A stretch of 38,507 nucleotides of DNA from Oscillospiraceae bacterium (GCA_902775565.1 CACYMP010000005.1:81911-120417), one strand, 5' to 3'; positions 8,287-17,073 are shown, counted from the stretch's first letter. Numbers and translations are program-made. The notes: a model not told the origin generated them from the letters alone.

Positions 8287-8389
8287 AGGAAATCTTATCA
8301 TTCATTTTTGCCTCTTTTGGTTTTAGGTTGGATTTAAGTAACCCGTCCATAATGATCTCAGATCCTCACGGAAGAAAGGAGAGATTATT

Positions 8390-9025
8390 ATGGATGAACC
8401 TGAAAAGAAGATCGAAAACAAAGAGGAGAGCAAGCAGGAAGAACAGGCCTCTGTCAATGCGGAACCTGCAGCACTTGTGCAGCCTCCGGTTCCGCCGGTT
8501 CAGAATTCCGCGCCGGCTGTACCTCAGCCAAAGAAGAAGAAAAAAGCAGGCAAGATCATCTGCCTGGCGATATGCTGCGCTTTGGCAGGCGGTGCATTGG
8601 GAGCAGGCGGCGTGATGGCTTACAGAGCTTTCCGTGGCGGACATGTAAGATTCGGAAGAGTATTGTACGAGAATGCCAGACGCGGTGATGAAGCAGGTAT
8701 TCAGGGACGCCGCAATTCCGGAATAGGGAATCAGAACGGAAACCGCAATAACGGCAATAACCGCCAGCAGTTTGACCGCGGAGACAGGAACCGTAATCCG
8801 TCAAACAATAATCAGAACGGTAACGGCAACCGCGGACAGAATGATTCAAATTGGAGAGGAAAGGGCAGACACGGCAATAACAGTCAAAATCAGCCTGCCC
8901 AGCCCGGCAACGGAACCGGAAATCAGACCCCGGATAACCAGACTCCTAACACTCAGACACCGGAAAGCCAGGCTCCTGCAGCAACCCCTGCTCCGTCCGA
9001 AAATAACGCAACCGCTAACGGATGA
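8390..9025 (+). CDS. Single-pass membrane protein with Asn/Gly-rich outer region
   Basis: No family recognised; 211 aa. Layout: charged Lys/Glu segment (1-20), Pro-rich segment (28-47), KKKKK, one transmembrane helix (about 55-78, Ala/Gly rich), then a roughly 130-residue tail dominated by Asn, Gly, Arg and Gln, ending in a Pro/Thr/Ala stretch with repeated TP units. The lysines before the helix put the tail outside. The low-complexity tail could cross the cell wall or bind wall polymers. GGAGAG precedes the ATG. A strong terminator follows. The gap to the previous gene (8287-8389) shows no hairpin, so read-through from the Lys-rich gene is possible. Confidence 0.7.
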   Translation: MDEPEKKIENKEESKQEEQASVNAEPAALVQPPVPPVQNSAPAVPQPKKKKKAGKIICLAICCALAGGALGAGGVMAYRAFRGGHVRFGRVLYENARRGDEAGIQGRRNSGIGNQNGNRNNGNNRQQFDRGDRNRNPSNNNQNGNGNRGQNDSNWRGKGRHGNNSQNQPAQPGNGTGNQTPDNQTPNTQTPESQAPAATPAPSENNATANG

Positions 9026-9053
9026 TTTATGAAGCATACACCGATAAAGAAAT

Positions 9054-9083
9054 AAGGACTGATCCAAAGGGTCAGTCCTTTTT
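9054..9083 (+). terminator. Intrinsic terminator
   Basis: A 12-bp stem (AAGGACTGATCC / GGGTCAGTCCTT, one G-U pair) with an AAA loop, followed by five Ts. It overlaps the last codons of the convergent GGDEF gene. Confidence 0.85.
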
Positions 9084-10241
9084 ATCTTCTTTTCTTCTGC
9101 CTCTTCTGTCATGCAGCATATAGTAGGATTTCTTGTCTGAATACATCAGAGCGTCTATCTGGCTTACCACATCTGTCATGTCATCCTGTCTGCTGTCGAA
9201 AATCTTTCCACCGATTGCCGCTGCGAGCTTGTATGGTTTGCCGGATGTGGCATTGTAATTGTCGAGTGCCCGGTTTATTCGGCTTTTGTATTCTGATAGA
9301 TCGTTGCTTCTAAACTTTGGAAGGATGATGATGAATTCATCGCCCGCAAATCTTATAACGATCCCGTCAGTGCCTATCTCGGTTGCGATTATATCCGCAA
9401 ATGCAACCAGTGCCTTGTCGCCCTCTTCGTGAGAATAATTGTCGTTTATCGACTTGAAATCATTAAGGTCGAGCATTATCGCGGCGATGCGGTTGTTACG
9501 CTTGAAACGGGTGTTTTTCAGGAACTTGTCGAGTTCGTAGCGGTTATACACGCCCGTAAGCTTGTCGATGTAGATACATTCGTTCTGCAGGGCTATCGAG
9601 ATCGCCGCGAAAGCAACTGTGAAGCTGATAGGCAGGAGAGATATACCGTAGATCTGCATCTGGATCGCATTGCCCAGAAGGATGGGCGTTAGAAATCCGA
9701 TTACAGGGAAGTAGCGAAGAGAAGGATTCTTCAGCTTGTTGATGAGGTAGTAAGCGTATCCGTAAAAGATCAGTACAAATCCGATTATGACGAACAGCAG
9801 ATAGTAAGGCCCCCTTACATAATTGTTCTTCTCGTTGATCTTGAAGACTATCGGGGTGAAGAGGTTGATAATCAGAAGCGTTGCCTCGGTGATGACCAAA
9901 AACCAGAAAAAGATCATGTGCCAGCCGCGGGCCTTACGGTCAATGTGTTTGATGATCAGATAGATTATCCCGATACCGACTATCAGGTTGTAAAGATACA
10001 GATATGTGTTGCCTATTATCAGGATCAGGAAATATAACTGACCGGGTTTGCCGTCGAAGTAGAAGACATATATATCCGCAATACAATTCAATATGGAAAC
10101 AAGGAGCAGTGATACGATTATCCGGCTCTCGTCTTTACGCGCCGGAAGGTTCCAGCCTTTTGCAGCCAGTATAATGACGAGGATGGCTATGCCTACCAGG
10201 TCAGTAATGAATACAGATTGCAGATTGATCGCGTTTCCCAT
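9072..10241 (-). CDS. Membrane-bound GGDEF diguanylate cyclase
   Basis: A 389-aa protein with about seven or eight N-terminal transmembrane helices (to about residue 215), then a GGDEF domain: LTGVYNRYELDKFL, LDLNDFKSIND and the variant signature AGDEF, which is active in many cyclases. The RxxD inhibitory site upstream of AGDEF is missing. The predicted product is cyclic di-GMP in response to a membrane or ligand signal. I place the start at the ATG (10241) rather than the GTG at 10250, because AGGTG sits eight bases before it and overlaps that GTG. On the minus strand a TATAAT lies about 45 bp upstream in the 10251-10362 gap without a good -35. Confidence 0.9.
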   Translation of the reverse strand: MGNAINLQSVFITDLVGIAILVIILAAKGWNLPARKDESRIIVSLLLVSILNCIADIYVFYFDGKPGQLYFLILIIGNTYLYLYNLIVGIGIIYLIIKHIDRKARGWHMIFFWFLVITEATLLIINLFTPIVFKINEKNNYVRGPYYLLFVIIGFVLIFYGYAYYLINKLKNPSLRYFPVIGFLTPILLGNAIQMQIYGISLLPISFTVAFAAISIALQNECIYIDKLTGVYNRYELDKFLKNTRFKRNNRIAAIMLDLNDFKSINDNYSHEEGDKALVAFADIIATEIGTDGIVIRFAGDEFIIILPKFRSNDLSEYKSRINRALDNYNATSGKPYKLAAAIGGKIFDSRQDDMTDVVSQIDALMYSDKKSYYMLHDRRGRRKEDKKD

Positions 10242-10362
10242 AAAAGACACCTATAGATCAATTGGCAGCCGGTTACTTACCTTTATTATATCGATAGGAT
10301 TATTAACGTAGTTTCCTTGATGTAAACAAAAGAAAAACAAAGCATAAAGACATATTAAGGCA

Positions 10363-10396
10363 GAAAAAAGCCGCTCCCGTGATCGGGAACGGCTTT
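10363..10396 (-). terminator. Intrinsic terminator of the small membrane protein gene
   Basis: On the minus strand AAAGCCG-T-TCCCG / CGGGA-G-CGGCTTT with a 4-nt loop is followed by a run of Ts. Confidence 0.85.
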
Positions 10397-10422
10397 GACA
10401 ATGGCTTGGTTCAATCAGTTCA

Positions 10423-10782
10423 TCATCTGAAGATATTGGAAGTCAGACCAAAGATAACCATAGCGATGAGAAGAAGATAATAGAGCATATAGAAACCCCA
10501 AATGACCGTGTATGCGATACCCGCATACTTGCCGGCACGGCTTAGAGCAGAGGCTACCTTGATCTTGACGGTATGAATTCCGCCGCGGGTTAAATAATCC
10601 AGGAGAGCTTTTCTGTTCTTTGAAGCCATGGAGATCGCGATGATGCTTCCGATAGGAAGAGACGCGATAGCACAGGATACGATGGCTTTTGTCAGGAAAT
10701 CCTTGGATGCCGCATCGTAATTCGGATCGACCCTGCTATAAGAAGGCTGATAATAGACATACTGCTGATTGTTGTTTTCCAT
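10423..10782 (-). CDS. Small membrane protein, 119 aa
   Basis: No named family recognised. After a Asn/Gln/Tyr-rich N-terminus of about 25 residues come two hydrophobic segments (about 32-53 and 88-113) separated by a basic, amphipathic stretch. The layout resembles small DUF4190-type proteins of Clostridia, without certainty. The ATG at 10782 is preferred to the GTG nine bases earlier, since AGGTG lies six bases before it. Its leader contains a hairpin (GCGGAT / ATCCGC, 10821-10842) and the minus strand TATAAT just upstream of it. It has its own terminator and is a single-gene unit. Confidence 0.7.
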   Translation of the reverse strand: MENNNQQYVYYQPSYSRVDPNYDAASKDFLTKAIVSCAIASLPIGSIIAISMASKNRKALLDYLTRGGIHTVKIKVASALSRAGKYAGIAYTVIWGFYMLYYLLLIAMVIFGLTSNIFR

Positions 10783-10894
10783 GATGTTCACCTATCCCTT
10801 TCAAATGTTTCCCTTATTACGCGGATAGAACCTTCAATCCGCTTCCAACTGAAATTATATAACATTTGGGACAAAAAGGTAGAAAAATCGGTCG

Positions 10895-10909
10895 TGTAAC
10901 AATGTTACA
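10895..10909. promoter_or_regulatory. Perfect palindrome TGTAAC-AAT-GTTACA, candidate operator
   Basis: A 15-bp dyad lies 13 bp beyond the mnmA stop and about 35-50 bp upstream of the -10 box (near 10853-10858) of the small membrane protein. It could be an operator or, on the minus strand, a weak terminator stem for mnmA, though the nearest T run starts only several bases later. Confidence 0.35.
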
Positions 10910-10921
10910 TCGTTGAAAGCC

Positions 10922-11989
10922 TTATTTTACCGTTATCAGACCGCCGCCTACAACGTGACCGTCTTCGTCATAGAAGACAGCAGACTGGCCTGGGGAGACG
11001 CCTTTTACTGCCTCATCCAGCTTAACGCTTACTAGTCCGCTATCCAGCATCTCGATCGTAGCGGGGCGTTCGGTCTGATGGTATCTGGCCTTTGCAAGAC
11101 AGCGGATCTTATCTCCGGCTGCGGGCACGGCAACCGACTGGAAATTGACCTCCCTGCAGAGGAACGTGTCACACATAAGAGATTCCTCGCTTCCGAGAAC
11201 GACGGTATTGTCTTCCGGGCATATCCTGGTGACAAAAGCAGGGTAGCCCAAAGCTATGCCGAGGCCTTTTCTCTGGCCGACGGTGTACTGGTGAATGCCT
11301 TTATGCTTTCCTAGGATATTTCCGTCCTCATCCACGAAATTGCCTTCGCCGGGCAAAGCCTTATCGGTATGCTCGCTTATAAAGTCGGTATATCTGCCCT
11401 CAGTCACAAAGCAGATCTCCTGTGACTCCTCTTTGTGGGCGCAGGGAAGGCCTGCGTCTTCAGCTATCTTTCTGACTTCTGCCTTGGTGTACTGCCCCAG
11501 AGGCATAAGCGTTCTGGCAAGCTGCTCCTGAGTGAGCTTATAGAGCATGTAAGTCTGATCCTTGGCGATCTGAGAAGCCTTGCGTACGGCAAATCTTCCG
11601 TTATCGAGTTTATCGATGTAAGCATAGTGGCCGGTCGCGACATAATCCGCCTGGAAAATGTCAGCGAGCTCGATCATCTTGACCCATTTGACGAAGCGGT
11701 TGCACTCGATGCAGGGATTAGGTGTAAGTCCTTCAAGATATGCGTCAATAAAAGGATTTACAACACTTTCTTTGAAAAGGGCGGTGACGTTATGCGGATG
11801 GTACTTGATGTCTAAAAGCTGGCAGATGCGTCTCGCCTCATCGATCTCGCAGCACCTGCTGTCGCCTTCCTCGTCAGAACCCCAGACGCGCAGAGTAACG
11901 CCAAGGACTTCATAGCCCTGTTGCTTCAGCAGATATGCTGCAACAGCGCTGTCGACTCCTCCTGACATTCCGACTATTACTCTGGACAC
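10922..11989 (-). CDS. mnmA: tRNA 2-thiouridine(34) synthase MnmA
   Basis: A 355-aa enzyme that puts sulfur on U34 of tRNA-Glu, -Gln and -Lys using ATP. It has the PP-loop SGGVDS (9-14) and the two catalytic cysteines C96 (NPCIECN) and C193 (EICFV), followed by the central and C-terminal beta-barrel domains seen in the family. Length is standard. The start is GTG at 11989, chosen because AGGCGG lies eight bases upstream and the PP-loop begins too soon afterwards for any later start. No sulfur-transfer gene (iscS/nifU) adjoins it here. Confidence 0.97.
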   Translation of the reverse strand: MSRVIVGMSGGVDSAVAAYLLKQQGYEVLGVTLRVWGSDEEGDSRCCEIDEARRICQLLDIKYHPHNVTALFKESVVNPFIDAYLEGLTPNPCIECNRFVKWVKMIELADIFQADYVATGHYAYIDKLDNGRFAVRKASQIAKDQTYMLYKLTQEQLARTLMPLGQYTKAEVRKIAEDAGLPCAHKEESQEICFVTEGRYTDFISEHTDKALPGEGNFVDEDGNILGKHKGIHQYTVGQRKGLGIALGYPAFVTRICPEDNTVVLGSEESLMCDTFLCREVNFQSVAVPAAGDKIRCLAKARYHQTERPATIEMLDSGLVSVKLDEAVKGVSPGQSAVFYDEDGHVVGGGLITVK

Positions 11990-12048
11990 GTGATTACCGC
12001 CTTACTTTTTTCGCATGTTATTGTTTCACATTTGGAAAGGAAATGAAA

Positions 12049-12070
12049 GAGGCCGCCATCAGGCAGCCTC
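12049..12070 (-). terminator. Probable terminator of the AraC/GyrI regulator gene
   Basis: On the minus strand GAGGC-T-GCC / GGC-G-GCCTC with a 4-nt loop is followed by TTTCATTT, 20 bp past the stop codon. Confidence 0.6.
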
Positions 12071-12089
12071 GCTGTTGAAAGCTTGTTGC

Positions 12090-12977
12090 TTATTTCTTCT
12101 TGACCGGAATCCAGATCGCGCTGTGGTAATCCTTGTCGTTCGGCATTGTCATGCAATCGTACCATTCGACGTTTGCGTTGCCTGAGATCTCGTACTCGGG
12201 GTTGCCTGGAAGCCACTCTGTGAAGATCTTTGTGTTTACCGACTGAAGAGCTCCGGGGCAGGGTCCGAAGATATCAAAGACAGCCCAGTCGCCGACGGGG
12301 AATTCAAAAACTTCCATGCCCTCGGGAACTTCTCCGCCTTCGTACTTTCCTGCGATCAGATATCTGAACTTGCTGCCGCCGATGTCATCGATGCAGATGC
12401 CGTATTCGCCGATGTTGTTGTCTGCAACTGCCTTTTCGAAAGCGTTGGCGGGAGTATTTCCTGCCCAGACATTGTTGGCATACTTGCCGCAGATCTCATC
12501 CCAGAACTTCGGAATCTCCGCGTACGAAGTTTCTGAATCAAATACCTTCTGGAATCCGATGACTTTGAAGCCTGCTTTGGACATGATCTTGTAATCCATG
12601 TTGTTTCCTCCTTGAACAGTTAAGTTGATCTTTATAGGAAGGAAAGGCTTGAACGGAGTACTGTTTCTTACCTGTGAAGGTGTTACTCCGTGAAAACGGG
12701 AGAATGCTTTTGTGAAGCTCTCAGGCGTCTCATAGCAATAGCGGTAGGCGATAACGATCACGAGATCTTCCGTGTTTACCAGGTCAAGCGCCGCCTGATA
12801 GAGTCTTCTGTTGCGGATGTACTCACCGACTGAGAAACCTGTCATGAGCGAGAAACCGCGCTGCAGAAAGATCGGGGAGATAAAGACCTTGTCAGCGACA
12901 TCCTGTACACTGATGTCATTTTCAAGATTGTTCTCGATAAAGTCTATCGCTGATCTGATGCCTGTGAGCCACTCCAT
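12090..12977 (-). CDS. AraC family regulator with C-terminal GyrI-like effector domain
   Basis: A 295-aa transcription regulator. The N-terminal AraC DNA-binding domain (about 5-108) has two helix-turn-helix units, the second with YETPESFTKAFSRFHGVTPSQVR. The C-terminal half (about 125-295) is a GyrI-like ligand-binding domain, beginning MDYKIMSKAGFKVIGFQKVF and containing the SYAEIPKFWDEI segment. Such proteins bind small, often cationic or toxic, compounds. The start has GGAG eight bases upstream. It lies 81 bp beyond the fucosidase gene on the same strand; no clear target is adjacent. Confidence 0.9.
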   Translation of the reverse strand: MEWLTGIRSAIDFIENNLENDISVQDVADKVFISPIFLQRGFSLMTGFSVGEYIRNRRLYQAALDLVNTEDLVIVIAYRYCYETPESFTKAFSRFHGVTPSQVRNSTPFKPFLPIKINLTVQGGNNMDYKIMSKAGFKVIGFQKVFDSETSYAEIPKFWDEICGKYANNVWAGNTPANAFEKAVADNNIGEYGICIDDIGGSKFRYLIAGKYEGGEVPEGMEVFEFPVGDWAVFDIFGPCPGALQSVNTKIFTEWLPGNPEYEISGNANVEWYDCMTMPNDKDYHSAIWIPVKKK

Positions 12978-13058
12978 ACCGTTTTCTCCTTCCTTGATGA
13001 GGTCAGTATAACTTTGGAGAAATCTAAGTTCCTGTCATTTTCGATAATGATCTGTCCG

Positions 13059-14519
13059 TCAGTTCAAAAGAGAGATCTTGAAGCCTAACGGTTTATCAGA
13101 TGCCGGCTGTCTGTCTATAACTATCTTAAGGCCCTCTGCATTGTTTTCGCAAGCCGTGACGGTATAATCTCCGAGGACTTCGGCATGTTCAGCTTTGCTA
13201 AGTGACCTGATACAGAATTCATTGGAATCAGGATGCATGCAGAATGCATACAGGTATCCTTCTTTATATGTGAATCTGTAATCTTTTGAAGTGAAATCTA
13301 TACCATCATTGTCTTTAAAGGAACCTTCGGTATTGTTGGCGTCACCCTCGCCGAACTGCTCCCAGGGAGTTGTGCCGTAGATGCCTTCGCCGTTGGCTTT
13401 GAGCCACTCTCCGATCTCAAGAAGGACTTTTGTTTCTTCATCAGTGATCGTGCCGTCGGGCTTGGGACCGACATTTAAAAGGAGCATTCCGTTCTTGCTG
13501 ACTATGTCTATCAGGTCACAGATAATCTGTCTGGCAGGCTTGAATTCATTGTCTTTAATGTAGCCCCATGACTTTTTACCTATAGCGGTATCCGTCTGCC
13601 AGGGCAGGGGAGATATTCCGGTAAGCGCTCCACGCTCGACGTCGTAGGTAGCGACATCCTGCGGGAAAGCCTTATGCTTGAAGTTGATCGTAACTTCCCT
13701 GTTCCATTCAAGAGCGCGGTTGTAGTAATATGCGCAGACCTTTTTAAGATAAGGACGGAAGGCAATGTTATGTATCCATGAATCGAAATAGAGGATAGAG
13801 GGCTTTAATCTGTCGATCAGCTCGCAGGTGCGCACGAGCCAGTCAGACAGGAACTCTTCGTCAGGCTGAGCTGCATTGATGTCGTCTATCGTTGCGAAAA
13901 CAGCAGTGTCAGACAGCTCGGGGAGCAGGACCGCTGGACCGTAAAAATCAGCATATTCCTCATCGCCAACATCACTGTCTATGGTCCTTCCCATATTCAT
14001 GAAAAAGTAGTGTTCCGCTCTGTGAGATGACGCGCAGAAAGCAAGACCTTTATCTTCGCATGCACGTTTGATCTCCATTGCGATGTCTTTGCAGGGTCCC
14101 ATCGCGGCTGCGTTCCAGCGGTTGAATTCCGTATCGTACATCGCAAACCCGTCGTGGTGTTCAGCGACAGGCATTATGTATTTAGCGCCTGCATTTTTGA
14201 AAAGCTCAACCCATTTATCTGCATCAAAATGTTCTCCTTTGAACATGGGGATGAAGTCTTTGTAACCGAATACGGAAGGGTCACCGAAGTTCTTTTTGTG
14301 AAATTCATACTCGTGTGAAGTCGGATTATACATCCACCTCGGATACCATTCGCATGCATAAGCGGGTACGCTGTAGACGCCCCAGTGGATGAAGATTCCG
14401 AACTTAGCTTTGTAATACCAGTCAGGGATCTTGTGAGCGGACAGGGAAGACCAGTCGGCCTTATATCTGCCGTTTGCGATAGTTTCGGCTATGAGCTTTA
14501 AGTATTCGTCCGCAGTCAT
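13059..14519 (-). CDS. GH29 alpha-L-fucosidase, cytoplasmic
   Basis: About 486 aa. It hydrolyses terminal alpha-L-fucose from glycans. The family motifs FGIFIHWGVYSVPAYACEWY (about 41-60 from this start), SILYFDSWIH (the aspartate is the likely nucleophile) and LLLNVGPKPDGTI are present. There is no signal peptide, so it acts on imported oligosaccharides. The ATG at 14519 follows the stop of the GNAT gene by four bases; there is no Shine-Dalgarno, which points to translational coupling. A TTG at 14540 would extend it by seven codons into the GNAT gene and is less likely. It is the last gene of the seven-gene minus-strand run. Confidence 0.93.
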   Translation of the reverse strand: MTADEYLKLIAETIANGRYKADWSSLSAHKIPDWYYKAKFGIFIHWGVYSVPAYACEWYPRWMYNPTSHEYEFHKKNFGDPSVFGYKDFIPMFKGEHFDADKWVELFKNAGAKYIMPVAEHHDGFAMYDTEFNRWNAAAMGPCKDIAMEIKRACEDKGLAFCASSHRAEHYFFMNMGRTIDSDVGDEEYADFYGPAVLLPELSDTAVFATIDDINAAQPDEEFLSDWLVRTCELIDRLKPSILYFDSWIHNIAFRPYLKKVCAYYYNRALEWNREVTINFKHKAFPQDVATYDVERGALTGISPLPWQTDTAIGKKSWGYIKDNEFKPARQIICDLIDIVSKNGMLLLNVGPKPDGTITDEETKVLLEIGEWLKANGEGIYGTTPWEQFGEGDANNTEGSFKDNDGIDFTSKDYRFTYKEGYLYAFCMHPDSNEFCIRSLSKAEHAEVLGDYTVTACENNAEGLKIVIDRQPASDKPLGFKISLLN

Positions 14520-14523
14520 AAAA

Positions 14524-14937
14524 TCAGATGTGTTTTGCAAAGAAGTATTTCGAAAGCTTCGGGTCTTTGTCTTCCCTTACGAACTCAAGTTCATAGCCCT
14601 GCTTCTTGTAGAAACCCGGAGCCTGAAAACCGAATGTTGTGAGAGTGATCTTGCTATAACCTTTGCCTTTATATGCTTCCTCAACGGCAGCAACAAGTCT
14701 GCTTCCGACGCCGCCTCTTCTGCATTCGTGATTGACGATGAGATCGACTATGTGAACTTCATTGTATGTAGTGCGACCGGTGATCACACCGAGGATCGTG
14801 CCGTCGTCATCTTCTGCGACAAAATTGAATTCATCGTAGTTCAGCGTGACTTCATTTTGTCTTGCGTAATCGGAAAACTCTTTGTTTATGAATTCGCCAA
14901 TTCTATCATTAACTTCGTCTATGCGTTTGATTTCCAT
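14524..14937 (-). CDS. GNAT family N-acetyltransferase (137 aa)
   Basis: Transfers an acetyl group from acetyl-CoA to an unknown amine. The acetyl-CoA site reads CRRGGVGSRLV, an R/Q-x2-G-x-G/A loop, after the LIVNHE strand, and the C-terminal FYKKQGYELE element is typical. I start at the ATG 14937 (MEIKRIDEVNDR): GTGAGG precedes it, and the gap to the upstream gene is then seven bases; a longer form from 14982 would overlap that gene by 38 bp. It is second of two GNATs in tandem. Confidence 0.88.
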   Translation of the reverse strand: MEIKRIDEVNDRIGEFINKEFSDYARQNEVTLNYDEFNFVAEDDDGTILGVITGRTTYNEVHIVDLIVNHECRRGGVGSRLVAAVEEAYKGKGYSKITLTTFGFQAPGFYKKQGYELEFVREDKDPKLSKYFFAKHI

Positions 14938-14944
14938 ATAATCC

Positions 14945-15397
14945 TCACAGTTTGTACTGCATGAAGTTTCCGTTGTGGACAAATCCGTATGCAGTGTAGA
15001 GTTTTACGCCCATGTCTGACGCAGTGATCTGAACTGCTCCGCAACCGTAATCCCTTGCCTCGCAGACGACTCTGTGTAGCAGTTCTTTCGCGATGCCCAT
15101 GCGCCTGTAATAAGGGTCGGTGAACATGCTCGAAAGAAGGCCGATCCTGCCTGTCGGGCAGCTGAAGTAGGGCGGCTTTTCAACAAAAGACATGCCGCTC
15201 GTTCCGATTATCTTATCACCGTCTAATGCAAGCCATGAGACGAACGTTCCGTCAGATAAATGACGGTTGTAGTAATCTTTTAATGCGGGCACAAGATCGA
15301 GATCCTCAGTTGCGCCTTCTTCTCTTAATTGAGTGATGCGCATGCTGATGAACGTATCAAGGTCAGATGTCTCCAGTTTTCTGTATGTGATTTCCAT
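14945..15397 (-). CDS. GNAT family N-acetyltransferase (150 aa)
   Basis: A 150-aa acetyltransferase with the acetyl-CoA loop YRRMGIAKELL (about 98-108) and the late LYTAYGFVHNG element. The starting strand TYRKLETSDLDTFISMR and a long charged helix are standard for the family. It begins five bases after the stop of the SseB-like gene without a clear Shine-Dalgarno, so it is probably coupled. The acceptor is unknown. It differs clearly from the next GNAT gene, so this is not a fresh duplication. Confidence 0.88.
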   Translation of the reverse strand: MEITYRKLETSDLDTFISMRITQLREEGATEDLDLVPALKDYYNRHLSDGTFVSWLALDGDKIIGTSGMSFVEKPPYFSCPTGRIGLLSSMFTDPYYRRMGIAKELLHRVVCEARDYGCGAVQITASDMGVKLYTAYGFVHNGNFMQYKL

Positions 15398-15402
15398 AAT
15401 GC

Positions 15403-15804
15403 TTATTTTGTCATTTCGATAACGGCATCGAGATTCTTTGCTTCAACATGAATCTGGGGATAACCGGGATCAACGATTACTCCCAACTTAACGGGAGCCT
15501 TTTCATTGGCCTTTTTTGCGGTTGAAAGGATATCGTGGAATGTACTCTTCATGAGCAGATATCCGGCACGTTCCATTTTCTCAAAGAATTCTTTGGCTCT
15601 GTCGGATGTTGTGAAGATTGGAAGAAATCCTGCATTATCAGGAGCTTGGAGAACGAACAGGGCCTTTCTGCCGTCTTTGCGCTCGCCGAAAGGAGTTGAA
15701 TACAAGAACTCCTCCTTTCCGAACTGCTTAAGAAATGTGGTGGCATCCATTTCTCCCTTATCATACTTTTGGTAGAGCTCTTCTGCGCGTGTCATGCTTA
15801 TCAT
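15403..15804 (-). CDS. SseB-like domain protein
   Basis: A 133-aa soluble protein. A short N-terminal helix region (MTRAEELYQKYDKGEMD) is followed by a fold with KALFVLQAPDNAGFLPIFTTSDRAKEFFEK, reminiscent of the SseB N-terminal domain family. The function of that family is unclear. The ATG at 15804 has AGGAGG six bases upstream; a second in-frame ATG three codons later is less well placed. It sits in the middle of the seven-gene minus run with 14 bp to the antiporter. Confidence 0.65.
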   Translation of the reverse strand: MISMTRAEELYQKYDKGEMDATTFLKQFGKEEFLYSTPFGERKDGRKALFVLQAPDNAGFLPIFTTSDRAKEFFEKMERAGYLLMKSTFHDILSTAKKANEKAPVKLGVIVDPGYPQIHVEAKNLDAVIEMTK

Positions 15805-15818
15805 TTGCAGCCTCCTTT

Positions 15819-17072
15819 TTAAAGTTCATTGAAGATTTTTGCGTCTTTTCTCTGCTGCAGACGCAGGTAGTAGCCTGCGATCATGGAAGAGAGCATTGTC
15901 GTGAGGATCAGCACGGTAAAGAATTCCAGACTGATTATGTTGTATGAATAAGCAACGGTTGCGAGGACTATGCCGGGGCCCCCTCTTGCGTTCATCGTTA
16001 TCGCGAAGTTCATCTTAGTGCTCATCTTAAGTCCTGAAGGGAGAAGCAGGAGCCATGTTCCTATGAATTCAAGACCGAATGCGATCACGAAGAACAAAAG
16101 GAATCTCGCAAGAGAAAAGTCGTGGATGACATTGAGCTGGATACCGACAAGAGCGAAATAGACCGGAATGAAGAACGAGAACGCGATCTGCTCCAATGAG
16201 TGCATGCGTTCCTTTGTAGTCTCGGCTGTTCCGAATACAGCCTTGATCAGATAGCCAACGATGAATGCGGAATACATGATGTTGATGCCTGCCATGTAGA
16301 GCAGTCCGCATGTGAGCAGCAGGAGGACAAAACTGAGTGAATAGAAGGTGACAGGCTTCCATTCGCTCTTTAACTGCCTGACGTGCTTTGATATCAGTGC
16401 GATCGCAACGAATATGCCGATGGTGACCGCAACTATGACGATCATCTCAACGAGCTTGATCTCGCCCGACTGAGCGATCTTGGTGGCTACGTTAAGCAGT
16501 ATCCAGAGGCACAGATCCTGGAACGTCGAGACGGTCAGGACAGTGTTTGAAAACTTTGTGTTCATTATCCCCATGTCAAAGAAGATCTTTGAGATGACGG
16601 GAATGGACGTGATGGCAACTCCGATCGCGAAAACAAGGCAGTAAGCCGTGTCGTTGTTTATGCTTCCGATGAAGTGTTCTTTGAACATTCCGAAGAAGGG
16701 AATGCTGCCTGCCATCGGAAGGAATGTTGCACCGACGAATACCAGGCTAATAGTTTTTGCGTTAGTCTTATCCACCTTGATGTCGGTGTTGTAACCCGAT
16801 AAGAACATCAGGAAAATGAGACCTAACTGGTAGAAGATGTTTAATACTTTTCCCTCTTCGGGATATGCAAAGAATATCTGCTGCGACAGAGAAGGAAGGA
16901 GCAGGAACAGGCAGCTCCCGCCTAAGATCATGCCGCCTAAGATCTCGCCTACGACGCGGGGTCCCTTTATCTTTTCGAGCAGTGTGCCGAAAGTGAACGC
17001 GAACAACAGCAGGAGCGCTATCGCGATCAGTGTCATGATTATCTCTTTTTCGGAAAGTGTCGCAAGTCTCAT
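15819..17072 (-). CDS. Cation:proton antiporter (CPA2 / NhaP-KefB type)
   Basis: A 417-aa inner-membrane antiporter with about 12 transmembrane helices, exchanging Na+ or K+ for H+. Typical features are KGPRVVGEILGGMILGG (helix 2 region) and the discontinuous helices around IGVAITSIPVISKIFFDMG, followed by NARGGPGIVLA. No TrkA-N or USP domain follows, so it lacks a cytosolic nucleotide sensor. The ATG at 17072 is one base after the upstream stop codon; the ATG at 17036 is a possible alternative. It is tightly linked to the dehydrogenase upstream. Confidence 0.9.
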   Translation of the reverse strand: MRLATLSEKEIIMTLIAIALLLLFAFTFGTLLEKIKGPRVVGEILGGMILGGSCLFLLLPSLSQQIFFAYPEEGKVLNIFYQLGLIFLMFLSGYNTDIKVDKTNAKTISLVFVGATFLPMAGSIPFFGMFKEHFIGSINNDTAYCLVFAIGVAITSIPVISKIFFDMGIMNTKFSNTVLTVSTFQDLCLWILLNVATKIAQSGEIKLVEMIVIVAVTIGIFVAIALISKHVRQLKSEWKPVTFYSLSFVLLLLTCGLLYMAGINIMYSAFIVGYLIKAVFGTAETTKERMHSLEQIAFSFFIPVYFALVGIQLNVIHDFSLARFLLFFVIAFGLEFIGTWLLLLPSGLKMSTKMNFAITMNARGGPGIVLATVAYSYNIISLEFFTVLILTTMLSSMIAGYYLRLQQRKDAKIFNEL

Positions 17073-17073
17073 A

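Noticed and set aside
14520..14540. TTG start of the fucosidase at 14540
   Set aside because: It would overlap the GNAT gene without a ribosome site; the ATG at 14519 directly after the GNAT stop fits coupling.
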